A stretch of DNA of 8,748 bases from Wenzhouxiangella sp. (GCA_007121485.1 SKKM01000078.1:1-8748), one strand, 5' to 3'; numbered from the stretch's first letter, positions 1 to 6,392 are shown. Translations and numbers: made by a program. The notes: a model not told the origin generated them from the sequence alone.

Positions 1-313
1 GCATTTGCTGCAGCTGGTGCTGCTGGTAGCCGTTGAGGCTGCCGAACATCTGGTACAGCTGGCCGAGGCAGAACGTCTTCAGCTGCTGCACGCAGGCTTC
101 CGGCCACTCGAACAGGTCGAAACGGCTCTCGAACAGGGTGCGGTTGCGCTTCACGCGTGGTTCCGGGTTCGCGTACAGGTCACCCTTGGCCTCCCGCTCC
201 AGGAACAGCTCACGCAGCTGGCGATTGAGGTTTTCCTGGTCCGCCACGCGCGTGACGCCGATCGGGATGGCGAAGGCGTGGATGATTTCGGCGGCGGGTG
301 CGTTGGCGGTCAC
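1..313 (-). CDS. Partial protein, possibly 2OG-Fe(II) oxygenase-like (N-terminal 104 residues)
   Basis: This leftward reading frame runs without a stop from a GTG at 313-311 to the window edge, so the C-terminal part is missing. The GTG is chosen because a GGAG (bases 326-323) lies 9 bases upstream and no ATG occurs in frame upstream within the intergenic region. The visible protein has an AFAIPIGV strand near residues 13-20, a helix-like stretch starting ENLNRQLRELFLE (27-39), and the segment RTLFESRFDLFEWPEACVQQL (about 58-78). This resembles the N-terminal pattern of putative 2OG-Fe(II) oxygenases of the TIGR02466 type, which start with a '(F)xTPI' strand, then 'LN..L', then 'S..DLFEWPE'. 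The iron-binding His-x-Asp...His motif would lie further downstream and cannot be seen, so the family call is tentative. There is no signal peptide, so it is probably cytoplasmic. It is divergent from the TonB operon, and nothing ties it to that system. Confidence 0.6.
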   Translation of the reverse strand, partial: MTANAPAAEIIHAFAIPIGVTRVADQENLNRQLRELFLEREAKGDLYANPEPRVKRNRTLFESRFDLFEWPEACVQQLKTFCLGQLYQMFGSLNGYQQHQLQQM

Positions 314-611
314 TTCAGCGCTCTCCGGGGCTTGGGATGAATGAATTTTGACATTGGTCGGCGGTTTGGTGGCCCCGAATCCGCTGGATTTCAGGCTTTC
401 GCGCCCGGCTATTGCGGTCTTTCGGCGACTTCAGGAATCCGAAACCCCCGCGAAAGCGGCTGTTTTGCAAGAAAAAATGCCGGATTCGGCCCCGCCCTTG
501 CACTGGCAAAGCGGGCCTGCGTAGAATAACCCGCCTGTCGCGTCGCACCAGCATCGCTTATGATCGGTGCTTCCATCCGCCCCAACCAACCAATTGGGAA
601 AGAGCAAATCA
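314..611. other. Divergent intergenic region
   Basis: These 298 bases separate the leftward gene from the rightward TonB-type operon. I see no convincing gene in them: the short frames here have no recognisable protein features. The region has a candidate rightward promoter (498-527), a small CCGC-GAAA-GCGG hairpin with a GNRA-type loop (448-459), and a 9-base inverted repeat, CCGAATCCG at 375-383 and CGGATTCGG at 481-489. No clear leftward promoter is visible. Confidence 0.6.
498..527 (+). promoter_or_regulatory. Candidate sigma70 promoter for the TonB-type operon
   Basis: TTGCAC (498-503) and TAGAAT (522-527) are separated by 18 bases. The -10 matches the consensus at 5 of 6 positions; the -35 keeps only the TTG. 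Transcription would start near 534, giving an untranslated leader of roughly 78 bases before the ATG at 612. A second -10-like TATGAT (559-564) has no acceptable -35. No convincing operator overlaps the element. Confidence 0.4.
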
Positions 612-1400
612 ATGAAATTGAAAATGATCAGCATTGGTGTTCTGGCCAGCATTACACTGATGACAGGGGTCCTGTCTCTCAGTGCCATCGCCCAGGACGT
701 CGACCCCGTACTCGATACCAGCCGCCAGGCCGTTCAGGACACCGAGCGTTCGCAGGAGCGCATCGACCAGCTGGACGCGCGCACCCAGGGTCTGCTGAGC
801 GATTTCCGCGCCAACCTGCAGCAGCTCGAGCAGCTCAACCGCTACAACGCCTCGCAGCAGCGCCAGGTCGACGCGCAGCGCCGCGAGATGGCGTCGCTGA
901 CCGAAGACATCAACAACATCGCCAGCCTGCAGCGCGCCATCCAGCCGCTGATGGAGGACATGGTTGAAGCGCTGGACCAGATGGTCGAGGCGGACATGCC
1001 CTTCCTGCTGGAAGAGCGTCGCAACCGCGTCCAGCGCCTGCGTGCCCTGATGGATGACCCGTCGCGTTCGCCCGCTCAGCGATATCGGCTGGTGGTCGAG
1101 GCCTACCAGATCGAGAATGAGTACGGTCGAACCATCGAGTCCTACCGAAGCGACATTGAAATCGGCGGCCGCAGCTTCGAAAACGTCGAGTTCCTGCGCA
1201 TCGGCCGCGTTGCGCTGATCATGCGCACCGACGATGACCAGACCCTGATGCGTTTCGACCGCGCCAGCGGCCAGTGGGTCAACCTCGACATGGCCATGCT
1301 GCCGGACGTGCGCCAGGCCTCGCGCATCGCACGCGAACAGATTCCGCCCGACCTGATCTTCATTCCGGTCACGGCACCGCAGACCGGCGAAGGAGGCTGA
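612..1400 (+). CDS. DUF3450 family TonB-system-associated periplasmic protein
   Basis: A 262-residue protein of the DUF3450 family, found as the first gene of TonB2-type operons in Vibrio, Shewanella and other gammaproteobacteria; its exact role is not established. The ATG at 612 is preferred over the in-frame ATG at 567 because it gives a classical signal peptide (MKLK, hydrophobic 5-24, cleavage after AIA near residue 27) and has a GGGAAAGAG ribosome site (597-604) 7 bases upstream. The mature part starts with a long charged, Gln-rich coiled coil (about 36-110). It continues with segments that look like the family core: MPFLLEERRNRVQRL (129-143), YQIENEYGRTIESYRS (165-180), FLRIGRVALI (194-203) and a GQW near 220-222. 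It is probably periplasmic and may contact the coiled coil of the next gene product. It is the promoter-proximal gene of the six-gene operon. Confidence 0.88.
   Translation: MKLKMISIGVLASITLMTGVLSLSAIAQDVDPVLDTSRQAVQDTERSQERIDQLDARTQGLLSDFRANLQQLEQLNRYNASQQRQVDAQRREMASLTEDINNIASLQRAIQPLMEDMVEALDQMVEADMPFLLEERRNRVQRLRALMDDPSRSPAQRYRLVVEAYQIENEYGRTIESYRSDIEIGGRSFENVEFLRIGRVALIMRTDDDQTLMRFDRASGQWVNLDMAMLPDVRQASRIAREQIPPDLIFIPVTAPQTGEGG
1391..1396 (+). promoter_or_regulatory. Strong Shine-Dalgarno-like AGGAGG at the end of the DUF3450 gene
   Basis: AGGAGG lies within the last codons of the DUF3450 gene, 11 bases before an in-frame ATG at 1408. It could start the next protein 19 residues earlier than the ATG at 1465. 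The spacing is longer than ideal and the earlier start would put an atypically long leader before the signal peptide. The competing site is AGGA (1453-1456), 8 bases before 1465. The sequence leaves the choice open. Confidence 0.35.
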
Positions 1401-1464
1401 GCCAGACATGATCGAGACTCAGAACCGCCTCCACGCCCACTCTGGCCCTAGCAGGATTTCCAGC

Positions 1465-2826
1465 ATGTCCTCAACTTCCCGGAATTTCATCGTCGGCCTG
1501 ATCACGGCCGGACTGTTGGCTGTCGGCCTGTTCCAGATGCCGGTTGCCCACGCCCAGCCGCAGACCATCGACGAGGTGCTGCGTGCCATGCAGGCCGAAC
1601 GCCGCGCCGTATCGGAAACCAACCAGCAGCGCGAAGAGCGTTTCCGTCGCGAACAGGCGACCCAGGAAGCAGAACTCCGCCGCCTGCGCGGCGAGGTGCA
1701 GGCCGCTGAATCCGAAGCCACCCGCCTCGAGAACCTGCGAAATCAACTCGACCGCGAGCTCGACGAATTGCGCGCCCAGCTGGCCGAGCGCCAGGGTGAG
1801 TTCGGCGAGCTGTTCGGGGTCGCGCGAGCTGCTGCGGCCAGCTTGAACGAGCAGCTGCAGGATTCGCTGATTTCGACCCAGTTCGAGGGTCGTGGCGACG
1901 ACCTCGTCCGGATGGCCCAGGCCGATCGCCTGCCGACCATCCAGCAGCTGGAGAATCTCTGGTTCACCATGCTGCAGGAGGCCAGCGAGCAGGGCCGCGT
2001 CGCCCGCTTTGACGCCCAGGTGATCGGCGACGGCAACCAGCTGGCCCGCGAGACCGTGGTCCGGGTCGGACCCTTTACCGCCTTCAGCGAAAGCGGCTTC
2101 ATGGTGCCGAGCGACGGCACCCTGCGCTACCTGGCCAGGCAGCCGGGCCGGGCCGAAATCTCCGCTGCCCGGCGCGCCTTCAACCATACCGGCGACGGCG
2201 TGGTGCGCGGTCTGATCGATCCATCCCTGGGCACGCTGCTCGGACTGGTGGTCGAAGTGCCCAACCTGCAGGAGCGGGTCGCCCAGGGCGGCGGCATCGG
2301 TTACGCCATCATCGTCGTGGCCGCCTTCGGTATCCTGCTCGCCCTCGTGCGCTGGCTGATGTTGACCATCACGGCCCTGAAGGTCCGTTCGCAGATGAAG
2401 TCCTCGACCCCGTCCAAGGGCAACCCGCTGGGCCGCATCATGCTGGCCTACGAGGAGCATCGCCAGTCCGACCTGGAGACCCTGCAGCTCAGGCTGGACG
2501 ATGCAGTCCTGAAGGAGTTGCCGAAGCTGGAGGCCGGCCTCAACGTGGTCAAGGTCCTGGCTGCCGTGGCGCCGCTGATGGGTCTGCTCGGTACCGTGAT
2601 CGGGATGATCGTCACCTTCCAGGCCATCACGCTGTTCGGTACCGGCGATCCGCGCATGATGGCCGGCGGTATCTCGCAGGCCCTGGTGACCACCGTACTC
2701 GGCCTGATCGCCGCCATCCCGCTGCTGCTCCTGCACGCATTTGCCGCGGCCTCTGCCCGCCGTGTCGGCCAGGTGCTGGAGGAACAGTCGGTCAGCCTGG
2801 TCGCCGAGACGGCCGACCAGGGCTGA
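1465..2826 (+). CDS. ttpC: TtpC-like long MotA/TolQ/ExbB family protein with periplasmic coiled-coil domain
   Basis: A 453-residue member of the MotA/TolQ/ExbB proton-channel family in its long form, as in TtpC of Vibrio TonB2 systems. It has a signal peptide (hydrophobic 8-23, cleavage after AHA at 30), a charged coiled coil (about 35-112), a periplasmic region to about 275, and three membrane segments (about 279-301, 364-390, 408-429). The C-terminal half carries the ExbB core: GLLGT (Thr377, equivalent to E. coli ExbB Thr148) and GGISQALVTT (Gln405 at the Glu176 position, Thr410 at the Thr181 position). In Vibrio, TtpC is needed together with ExbB2/ExbD2/TonB2 for iron-siderophore uptake; it is thought to bridge the motor and periplasmic parts. 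ATG 1465 is chosen for the classical signal peptide and the AGGA 8 bases upstream; ATG 1408 is a real alternative. The next gene starts 31 bases after its stop. Confidence 0.88.
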   Translation: MSSTSRNFIVGLITAGLLAVGLFQMPVAHAQPQTIDEVLRAMQAERRAVSETNQQREERFRREQATQEAELRRLRGEVQAAESEATRLENLRNQLDRELDELRAQLAERQGEFGELFGVARAAAASLNEQLQDSLISTQFEGRGDDLVRMAQADRLPTIQQLENLWFTMLQEASEQGRVARFDAQVIGDGNQLARETVVRVGPFTAFSESGFMVPSDGTLRYLARQPGRAEISAARRAFNHTGDGVVRGLIDPSLGTLLGLVVEVPNLQERVAQGGGIGYAIIVVAAFGILLALVRWLMLTITALKVRSQMKSSTPSKGNPLGRIMLAYEEHRQSDLETLQLRLDDAVLKELPKLEAGLNVVKVLAAVAPLMGLLGTVIGMIVTFQAITLFGTGDPRMMAGGISQALVTTVLGLIAAIPLLLLHAFAAASARRVGQVLEEQSVSLVAETADQG

Positions 2827-2844
2827 TGTTGCCGCTGCCTGCTG

Positions 2845-2850
2845 AAGGAA
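2845..2850 (+). promoter_or_regulatory. Ribosome binding site fixing the GTG start of the ExbB-ExbD fusion
   Basis: AAGGAA sits 7 bases before the GTG at 2858. It supports that start, from which the protein begins MLELLNPVNAVEVIG, as expected for an ExbB N-terminus facing the periplasm. Confidence 0.6.
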
Positions 2851-2857
2851 CGCAATC

Positions 2858-3817
2858 GTGCTAGAGCTGCTCAATCCGGTCAACGCTGTCGAGGTCATTG
2901 GGAACTATCTCAATGTCGGTGGCCCGGTCGTGGTGGCGCTTCTGATCAGCACCTTCGTCATGTGGGTGCTGATCAGCGAACGCTTCCTTTATTTCCTGTT
3001 TCCGGCCCGGAGACTGGTCAGGAAACAGGCGGAGCGTTGGGACGGTCTGGACGACCGCGGCAGCTGGGCGGCCCACGCCTTCCGTGAGCGCCTGCTGTCC
3101 GAGGTGCGGATTGAAAACGAGCGTTATCTCGGTCCGATCAAGGCCTTGATCGTGATCACGCCGCTGCTCGGACTGCTGGGCACGGTAACGGGGATGATCG
3201 AGGTGTTCCAGGTCATCGTCGACACCGGCGCCTCGAACGCCCGCCTGATGGCTTCGGGCATTTCGCGCGCGACCATCCCGACCATGACCGGACTGGCGGT
3301 GTCGCTGACCGGGGTCTTTTCGATCAACTACCTCGAGCGCAAGAACCTGCGCGTGGTGACCGCCCTGTCCGACCAGCTCAGCGTCGAAGCCGGGATGGGA
3401 TACGGCGCGAAAAAGCGGCTGACCTCGGATGATGAAGAAGCGGCGGACGTCAACATCACCCCGCTGCTGGATATCGTCTTCATCCTGCTGATCTTCTTCA
3501 TCGTGACCGCGACCTTTCTGGATGAAGTCGGGATCGGCATTACCTCGCCGTCACCGGATCCGCCGGAGGAACTGCGCCGGCCGCCGCCAACGCTGGTGCT
3601 CGCCGTGCGCAACGACGGCTTTGTCATGGTCGACGATGTGCGCATGATCGATCCGCGCTCGGTGACGCCGGTGGTCGAGGCCTTCCGCGCCGAGAACCCC
3701 AACGGCGTGGTCCTGTTGAACGCAGCGCCCGATGCGCCGGTCGAAGCGACTGTGCTGGTACTGGACCAGTCCCGGTCCGCCGGCGTGGATCCGGCCATCG
3801 CCATTCAGCGCCGCTGA
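2858..3817 (+). CDS. ExbB-ExbD fusion protein (TonB-system proton channel)
   Basis: A single 319-residue frame joins two normally separate motor subunits. Residues 1-179 are a complete ExbB2-type protein: membrane segment about 22-41, segment 2 about 95-120 with GLLGT (Thr109, equivalent to E. coli Thr148), segment 3 about 134-157 with Thr142 (Thr181 equivalent) and Arg137 at the Glu176 position. Residues 180-319 are a complete ExbD: a charged cytoplasmic stretch KKRLTSDDEEA (185-195), ITPLLDIVFILLIFF (200-214) with the essential membrane aspartate at Asp205, and a periplasmic domain ending near IAIQRR. Both the ExbB C-terminus and the ExbD N-terminus lie in the cytoplasm in known structures, so the fusion is topologically allowed. 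Met180 (ATG at 3395) falls exactly at the junction and may be the relic or still-active start of the former exbD; no strong ribosome site precedes it. A 15-base gap leads to a second ExbD gene. Confidence 0.9.
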   Translation: MLELLNPVNAVEVIGNYLNVGGPVVVALLISTFVMWVLISERFLYFLFPARRLVRKQAERWDGLDDRGSWAAHAFRERLLSEVRIENERYLGPIKALIVITPLLGLLGTVTGMIEVFQVIVDTGASNARLMASGISRATIPTMTGLAVSLTGVFSINYLERKNLRVVTALSDQLSVEAGMGYGAKKRLTSDDEEAADVNITPLLDIVFILLIFFIVTATFLDEVGIGITSPSPDPPEELRRPPPTLVLAVRNDGFVMVDDVRMIDPRSVTPVVEAFRAENPNGVVLLNAAPDAPVEATVLVLDQSRSAGVDPAIAIQRR

Positions 3818-3832
3818 GCGGGAGATCATGAA

Positions 3833-4237
3833 ATGCTGAGACGTAAAAAACGCGATGCCGAAGACAGCGACGTCAACGTGACGCCGCTGCTTGACATCGT
3901 CTTCATCATGCTGATTTTCTTCATCGTGACCGCGACCTTCATCAAGGAACCCGGCGTGACGGTGCAGCGGCCGGACGCCCGGACCGCCGAGGAACAGCGC
4001 CTGGTCTCGGTCCTGGTGGCGATCGACTCCAACAACCGCATCTGGATCAATCGCGAGGAAACGCCCTTGGAGGCCGTGCGCGTGGCTGTCGAACGTCTGC
4101 GCCGTGAAAATCCGCGCGGGAGCGCGGTCATCCAGGCCGATGGCACCGCGGACAGCGAGTACCTGGTGGAGGTCTTGCAACAGATTCGCGATGCCGGTGT
4201 CCAAGAAACAGTAGCCGTATCGACCTTGAAAAGATAA
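3833..4237 (+). CDS. exbD: Biopolymer transport protein ExbD (second, free-standing)
   Basis: A 134-residue ExbD/TolR family protein of typical length. It has a short positively charged cytoplasmic N-terminus (MLRRKKR), one membrane segment (about 16-38) with the conserved NVTPLLDIVF motif and the proton-carrying aspartate at Asp21, and a periplasmic domain of about 95 residues. It should sit in the ExbB pore and couple proton flow to TonB. GGGAG (3820-3824) lies 8 bases before the ATG at 3833. The membrane segment is nearly identical to the ExbD half of the preceding fusion (PLLDIVFI.LIFFIVTATF), but the periplasmic halves differ considerably. This suggests an old duplication rather than a recent one. 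The stop codon overlaps the tonB start by one base (TAATG), suggesting translational coupling. Confidence 0.93.
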   Translation: MLRRKKRDAEDSDVNVTPLLDIVFIMLIFFIVTATFIKEPGVTVQRPDARTAEEQRLVSVLVAIDSNNRIWINREETPLEAVRVAVERLRRENPRGSAVIQADGTADSEYLVEVLQQIRDAGVQETVAVSTLKR

Positions 4238-4839
4238 TGAGCAGCATTCTCAGACTATTCACTGGCTTGCCGGGCGCCATTCTGGTGACCTCGGTAATTT
4301 TCCTGTTGCTGGCGACGGTCATCCAGCAGCGCCAGGACGTGGTGCTGTCGGACGATCAAGCGGTCCAGATCAACGTTCTGCGCCAGCTGGAAGACCGCGT
4401 CGATCAGCGCGCGGAGGACTTCCAGCGCCCGGTGCTGGATCAGCCGCCCCCGCCGCCGCCCATGGTGTCCGACCCCTCGTTCCGGCCCAGCATGGACGTG
4501 GCCATGGGCGCGCTGCCTGATTTCAGCGCGACCGATGTTGACATCGGCACCGGCTTCAACCCTGACCGTGACGCCCAGCCGCTGGTGCGCATCCCGCCCC
4601 AGTACCCGTCCCAGTGCCAGCGCACCGCGCGCGAGCTTGAGACGGTGGTGGTCGAGTTCGACGTCACGCCGGAAGGCTCGGTGATCAACGCGCGCGTACT
4701 CGACAGCACCAATGCCTGCTTCAACCGTGCGGCCATGCGCGCCGTGGAGCGCTGGCGTTACGCCCCGCGCATCATCGACGGCCAGGCGCAGCCACGCTTC
4801 GGCGTGCGCACCGCCATCGACTTCGGCATGGAGGAATAG
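4237..4839 (+). CDS. tonB: Energy transducer TonB (short, TonB2-type)
   Basis: A 200-residue TonB: an N-terminal membrane anchor (about 12-30), a short linker with only one proline run (70-75), and a C-terminal TonB domain (about 115-200). The domain has the YP motif (123-124), VVVEFDVTPEG (137-147), FNRAAMRAVERWRYAP (162-177) and a closing strand FGVRTAIDF. It carries energy from the ExbB/ExbD motor to TonB-dependent outer-membrane transporters. The membrane segment has no histidine, unlike E. coli TonB (His20). The glycine usual before VVVEF is replaced (RELETVVVEF). Cys127 and Cys161 are the only cysteines and could form a disulfide in the periplasm. The linker is much shorter than in E. 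coli TonB, so reaching the outer membrane may need help from the accessory proteins of the operon. The start overlaps the exbD stop and has no strong ribosome site of its own. Confidence 0.92.
   Translation: MSSILRLFTGLPGAILVTSVIFLLLATVIQQRQDVVLSDDQAVQINVLRQLEDRVDQRAEDFQRPVLDQPPPPPPMVSDPSFRPSMDVAMGALPDFSATDVDIGTGFNPDRDAQPLVRIPPQYPSQCQRTARELETVVVEFDVTPEGSVINARVLDSTNACFNRAAMRAVERWRYAPRIIDGQAQPRFGVRTAIDFGMEE
4830..4835 (+). promoter_or_regulatory. Ribosome binding site deciding the GTG start of the TPR gene
   Basis: GGAGGA lies in the last codons of tonB, 5 bases before a GTG at 4841. The GTG starts a protein with a clean signal peptide. The frame stays open leftwards to an ATG at 4712, but that would place more than 40 tonB-overlapping residues before the signal peptide. 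Confidence 0.7.
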
Positions 4840-4840
4840 C

Positions 4841-6262
4841 GTGACCAGACAGACGACGTGGATCGCTTCGCTCGCATTGCTGGCGCTGGCCTGGCTCGGC
4901 CTCGGCGCCCCGGCACAGGCCCAGACCTTGTCGCCCAACGTGGCCAATGACCTGCTGCGGGCCTACGAGCTGCTGGAAAACGATGAAACCCGAGAAGCGC
5001 TGACTGCGCTGAACCGTCTGATGGAGAGGCGCGGCGACGCCATGACGCCGTTTGACCGTGCGTCGGTCCTGCAGATTCGCGGATCCGCCTACGTGCAGTT
5101 GGACGACTTCGAGCGGGCCCTGACTGACTTCGAGCGCGCCATTGCCCAGGACGCGCTGCCGTCCGAGCAGGTCAACCGGCTCCGGTTCAACATGGCCCAG
5201 CTGTACTTCGTCACTGAGCAGTTCGAAAAATCCATCGAGTTCTTCGAACGCTGGCTGGCCGATGACCCCGAGGTCAGCGCCAATACCTATTTCATGTTGT
5301 CGGGCGCCTACTACCAGGTCGGCAACCTGGAACGCTCGCTGGAATCGGTGACCAAGGCGATCGAGTTGTCGTCTGCTCCAGAGCGCCGCCAGTACGAGCT
5401 GAAAAACGTGCTGCTCAATGAACTCAACCGGGTCCGCCAGCGCACCGAGCTACTGGCGCGCATGGTCGTGCTCTGGCCCGACGAGCTGAGCTTCTGGCGC
5501 CAGCTTTCGGCGCTTTACCTGGACCAGGACGACCAGCTTCGCGCCTTCGGCGCACTGGAATCGGCCTACCTGGCCGGCCTGGTCAAGGACGAACGCGATA
5601 TCCTGCTGCTGGGCCAGTTCTATTCCAGCTTCAACAATCCCTACCGTGGCGGTCGCCTGATCGAGCGTGAAATGGACGCCGGCCGGGTAGAGCGCAGTGT
5701 CGCCAACCTGGAGCTGCTGTCGCAGCTTTGGAGCCAGGCGCGCGAGCACCGTTTGGCCATTCCGATCCTGCGTGAAGCGGCCCGTTTGTCAGATACCGGG
5801 CAACTGTCGTTCCGCCTGGGCCAGGCCTTGCTGGCTGATGAAAATCACTCGGCAGCAGAGACTGCCTTCCAGGCCGCGATCGACAAGGGCGAACTGGACG
5901 ACAACATTCTTGCCGAGGCCTGGATGCTGCTGGGCAACGCCCGCTTCAACCAGGCCGGCCCTGGCGACCGTCAGCAGCGGCGCTCAGCCGACCAGGCGTT
6001 TGCCCAGGCCGAGCGCTTTGCTGCCACGCGCTCGCAGGCGCGCGGCTGGCGCGATTTCATCCGCGCCATTGACGATACCGAGACCCGTCAGGCCCAGCTC
6101 GAGCAGGAACAGGCCGAGCGCCTGGAAGAAGCGGCGCAGGAGCGCGCCCTGATGGCCTGCCGTGCGCAGCAGCTGGCCGGCACCACGCTGTCGGCTGAGT
6201 GCCGGCGCCTGCTGGCGGCCGAGGAAGAGCGACTGGATCGGGAGCTGGAACAACAGCCGTAG
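4841..6262 (+). CDS. Secreted TPR-repeat protein of the TonB operon
   Basis: A 473-residue protein with a signal peptide (hydrophobic 7-22, cleavage after AQA near 27), so it is probably periplasmic. The body is mostly helical with tetratricopeptide-like repeats: about 33-62 (LLRAYELLENDETREALTAL), 73-104 (LQIRGSAYVQLDDFERALTD), 112-142 (MAQLYFVTEQFEKSIEFFER), 148-178 (LSGAYYQVGNLERSLESV), then more divergent helices, and again about 323-350 and 357-395. The C-terminus (about 411-470) is a charged, Gln/Glu-rich coiled coil with Cys440 and Cys454. A TPR protein is the usual last gene of TonB2-type operons; such proteins are thought to scaffold or assist the complex, but the mechanism is not established. 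It starts one base after the tonB stop. The operon terminator follows 52 bases after its own stop. Confidence 0.87.
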   Translation: MTRQTTWIASLALLALAWLGLGAPAQAQTLSPNVANDLLRAYELLENDETREALTALNRLMERRGDAMTPFDRASVLQIRGSAYVQLDDFERALTDFERAIAQDALPSEQVNRLRFNMAQLYFVTEQFEKSIEFFERWLADDPEVSANTYFMLSGAYYQVGNLERSLESVTKAIELSSAPERRQYELKNVLLNELNRVRQRTELLARMVVLWPDELSFWRQLSALYLDQDDQLRAFGALESAYLAGLVKDERDILLLGQFYSSFNNPYRGGRLIEREMDAGRVERSVANLELLSQLWSQAREHRLAIPILREAARLSDTGQLSFRLGQALLADENHSAAETAFQAAIDKGELDDNILAEAWMLLGNARFNQAGPGDRQQRRSADQAFAQAERFAATRSQARGWRDFIRAIDDTETRQAQLEQEQAERLEEAAQERALMACRAQQLAGTTLSAECRRLLAAEEERLDRELEQQP

Positions 6263-6314
6263 CACGGCGCTTGAGCGGAAGTGCGGTTCCGTCCGCGGCG
6301 CACCAACCCTGAAC

Positions 6315-6345
6315 AAAGCCCGGCCCAGAGAGCCGGGCTTTTTTC
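6315..6345 (+). terminator. Intrinsic terminator of the TonB-type operon
   Basis: A perfect 10-base stem, AAAGCCCGGC (6315-6324) pairing with GCCGGGCTTT (6332-6341), closes a 7-base loop and runs into six T's (6339-6344). It ends the operon and separates it from the sensor gene. The T run serves only rightward transcription; the A's on the left arm are too few to make it a good two-way terminator. Confidence 0.9.
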
Positions 6346-6362
6346 TTGGCCGGATTCGCGGT

Positions 6363-6368
6363 TATAGT
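6363..6368 (+). promoter_or_regulatory. Possible -10 element for the sensor gene
   Basis: TATAGT matches the consensus -10 at 5 of 6 positions, between the terminator and the TTG start. At 17 bases spacing the -35 position falls on the terminator T run (TTTTTC), which is a poor match, so this is a weak call. If used, the leader would be about 25 bases. Confidence 0.25.
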
Positions 6369-6386
6369 TGGGGCGGCCAAGGTTTG

Positions 6387-6392
6387 CGGGGG
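6387..6392 (+). promoter_or_regulatory. Ribosome binding site supporting the TTG start of the sensor gene
   Basis: The G-rich GCGGGGGC stretch (G run at 6388-6392) lies 8 bases before TTG 6401. An in-frame TAG at 6365-6367 rules out any start further left than the TTG at 6368. No in-frame ATG or GTG precedes the signal peptide. Confidence 0.45.

Noticed and set aside
5..340. Plus-strand open frame of 111 codons at the window start
   Set aside because: It overlaps the leftward frame that has a ribosome site and family-like motifs. The plus-strand translation is low-complexity Leu/Ala/Glu/Val without recognisable features.
348..353. Perfect TTGACA -35 hexamer on the plus strand
   Set aside because: At 16-18 bases downstream the sequence is GC-rich (GGCCCC region) with nothing resembling a -10.
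448..466. Small CCGC-GAAA-GCGG hairpin followed by CTGTTTT, resembling a terminator
   Set aside because: The stem is only 4 base pairs and the T run is interrupted and short. No rightward gene ends before it.
614..632. Fur-box-like stretch matching GATAATGATAATCATTATC at 13 of 19 positions, tempting because TonB systems are often iron-regulated
   Set aside because: It lies inside the first codons of the DUF3450 gene, about 80 bases downstream of the predicted transcription start. That stretch is AT-rich because it encodes the lysine-rich start of a signal peptide. The match is too weak to call an operator.
1471..2898. A 475-codon open frame on the minus strand
   Set aside because: It lies entirely opposite the TtpC-like gene and the adjacent start of the fusion gene, which have clear family motifs. 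The minus-strand protein is His/Gln/Gly-rich without recognisable domains, as expected for an antisense shadow in GC-rich DNA.
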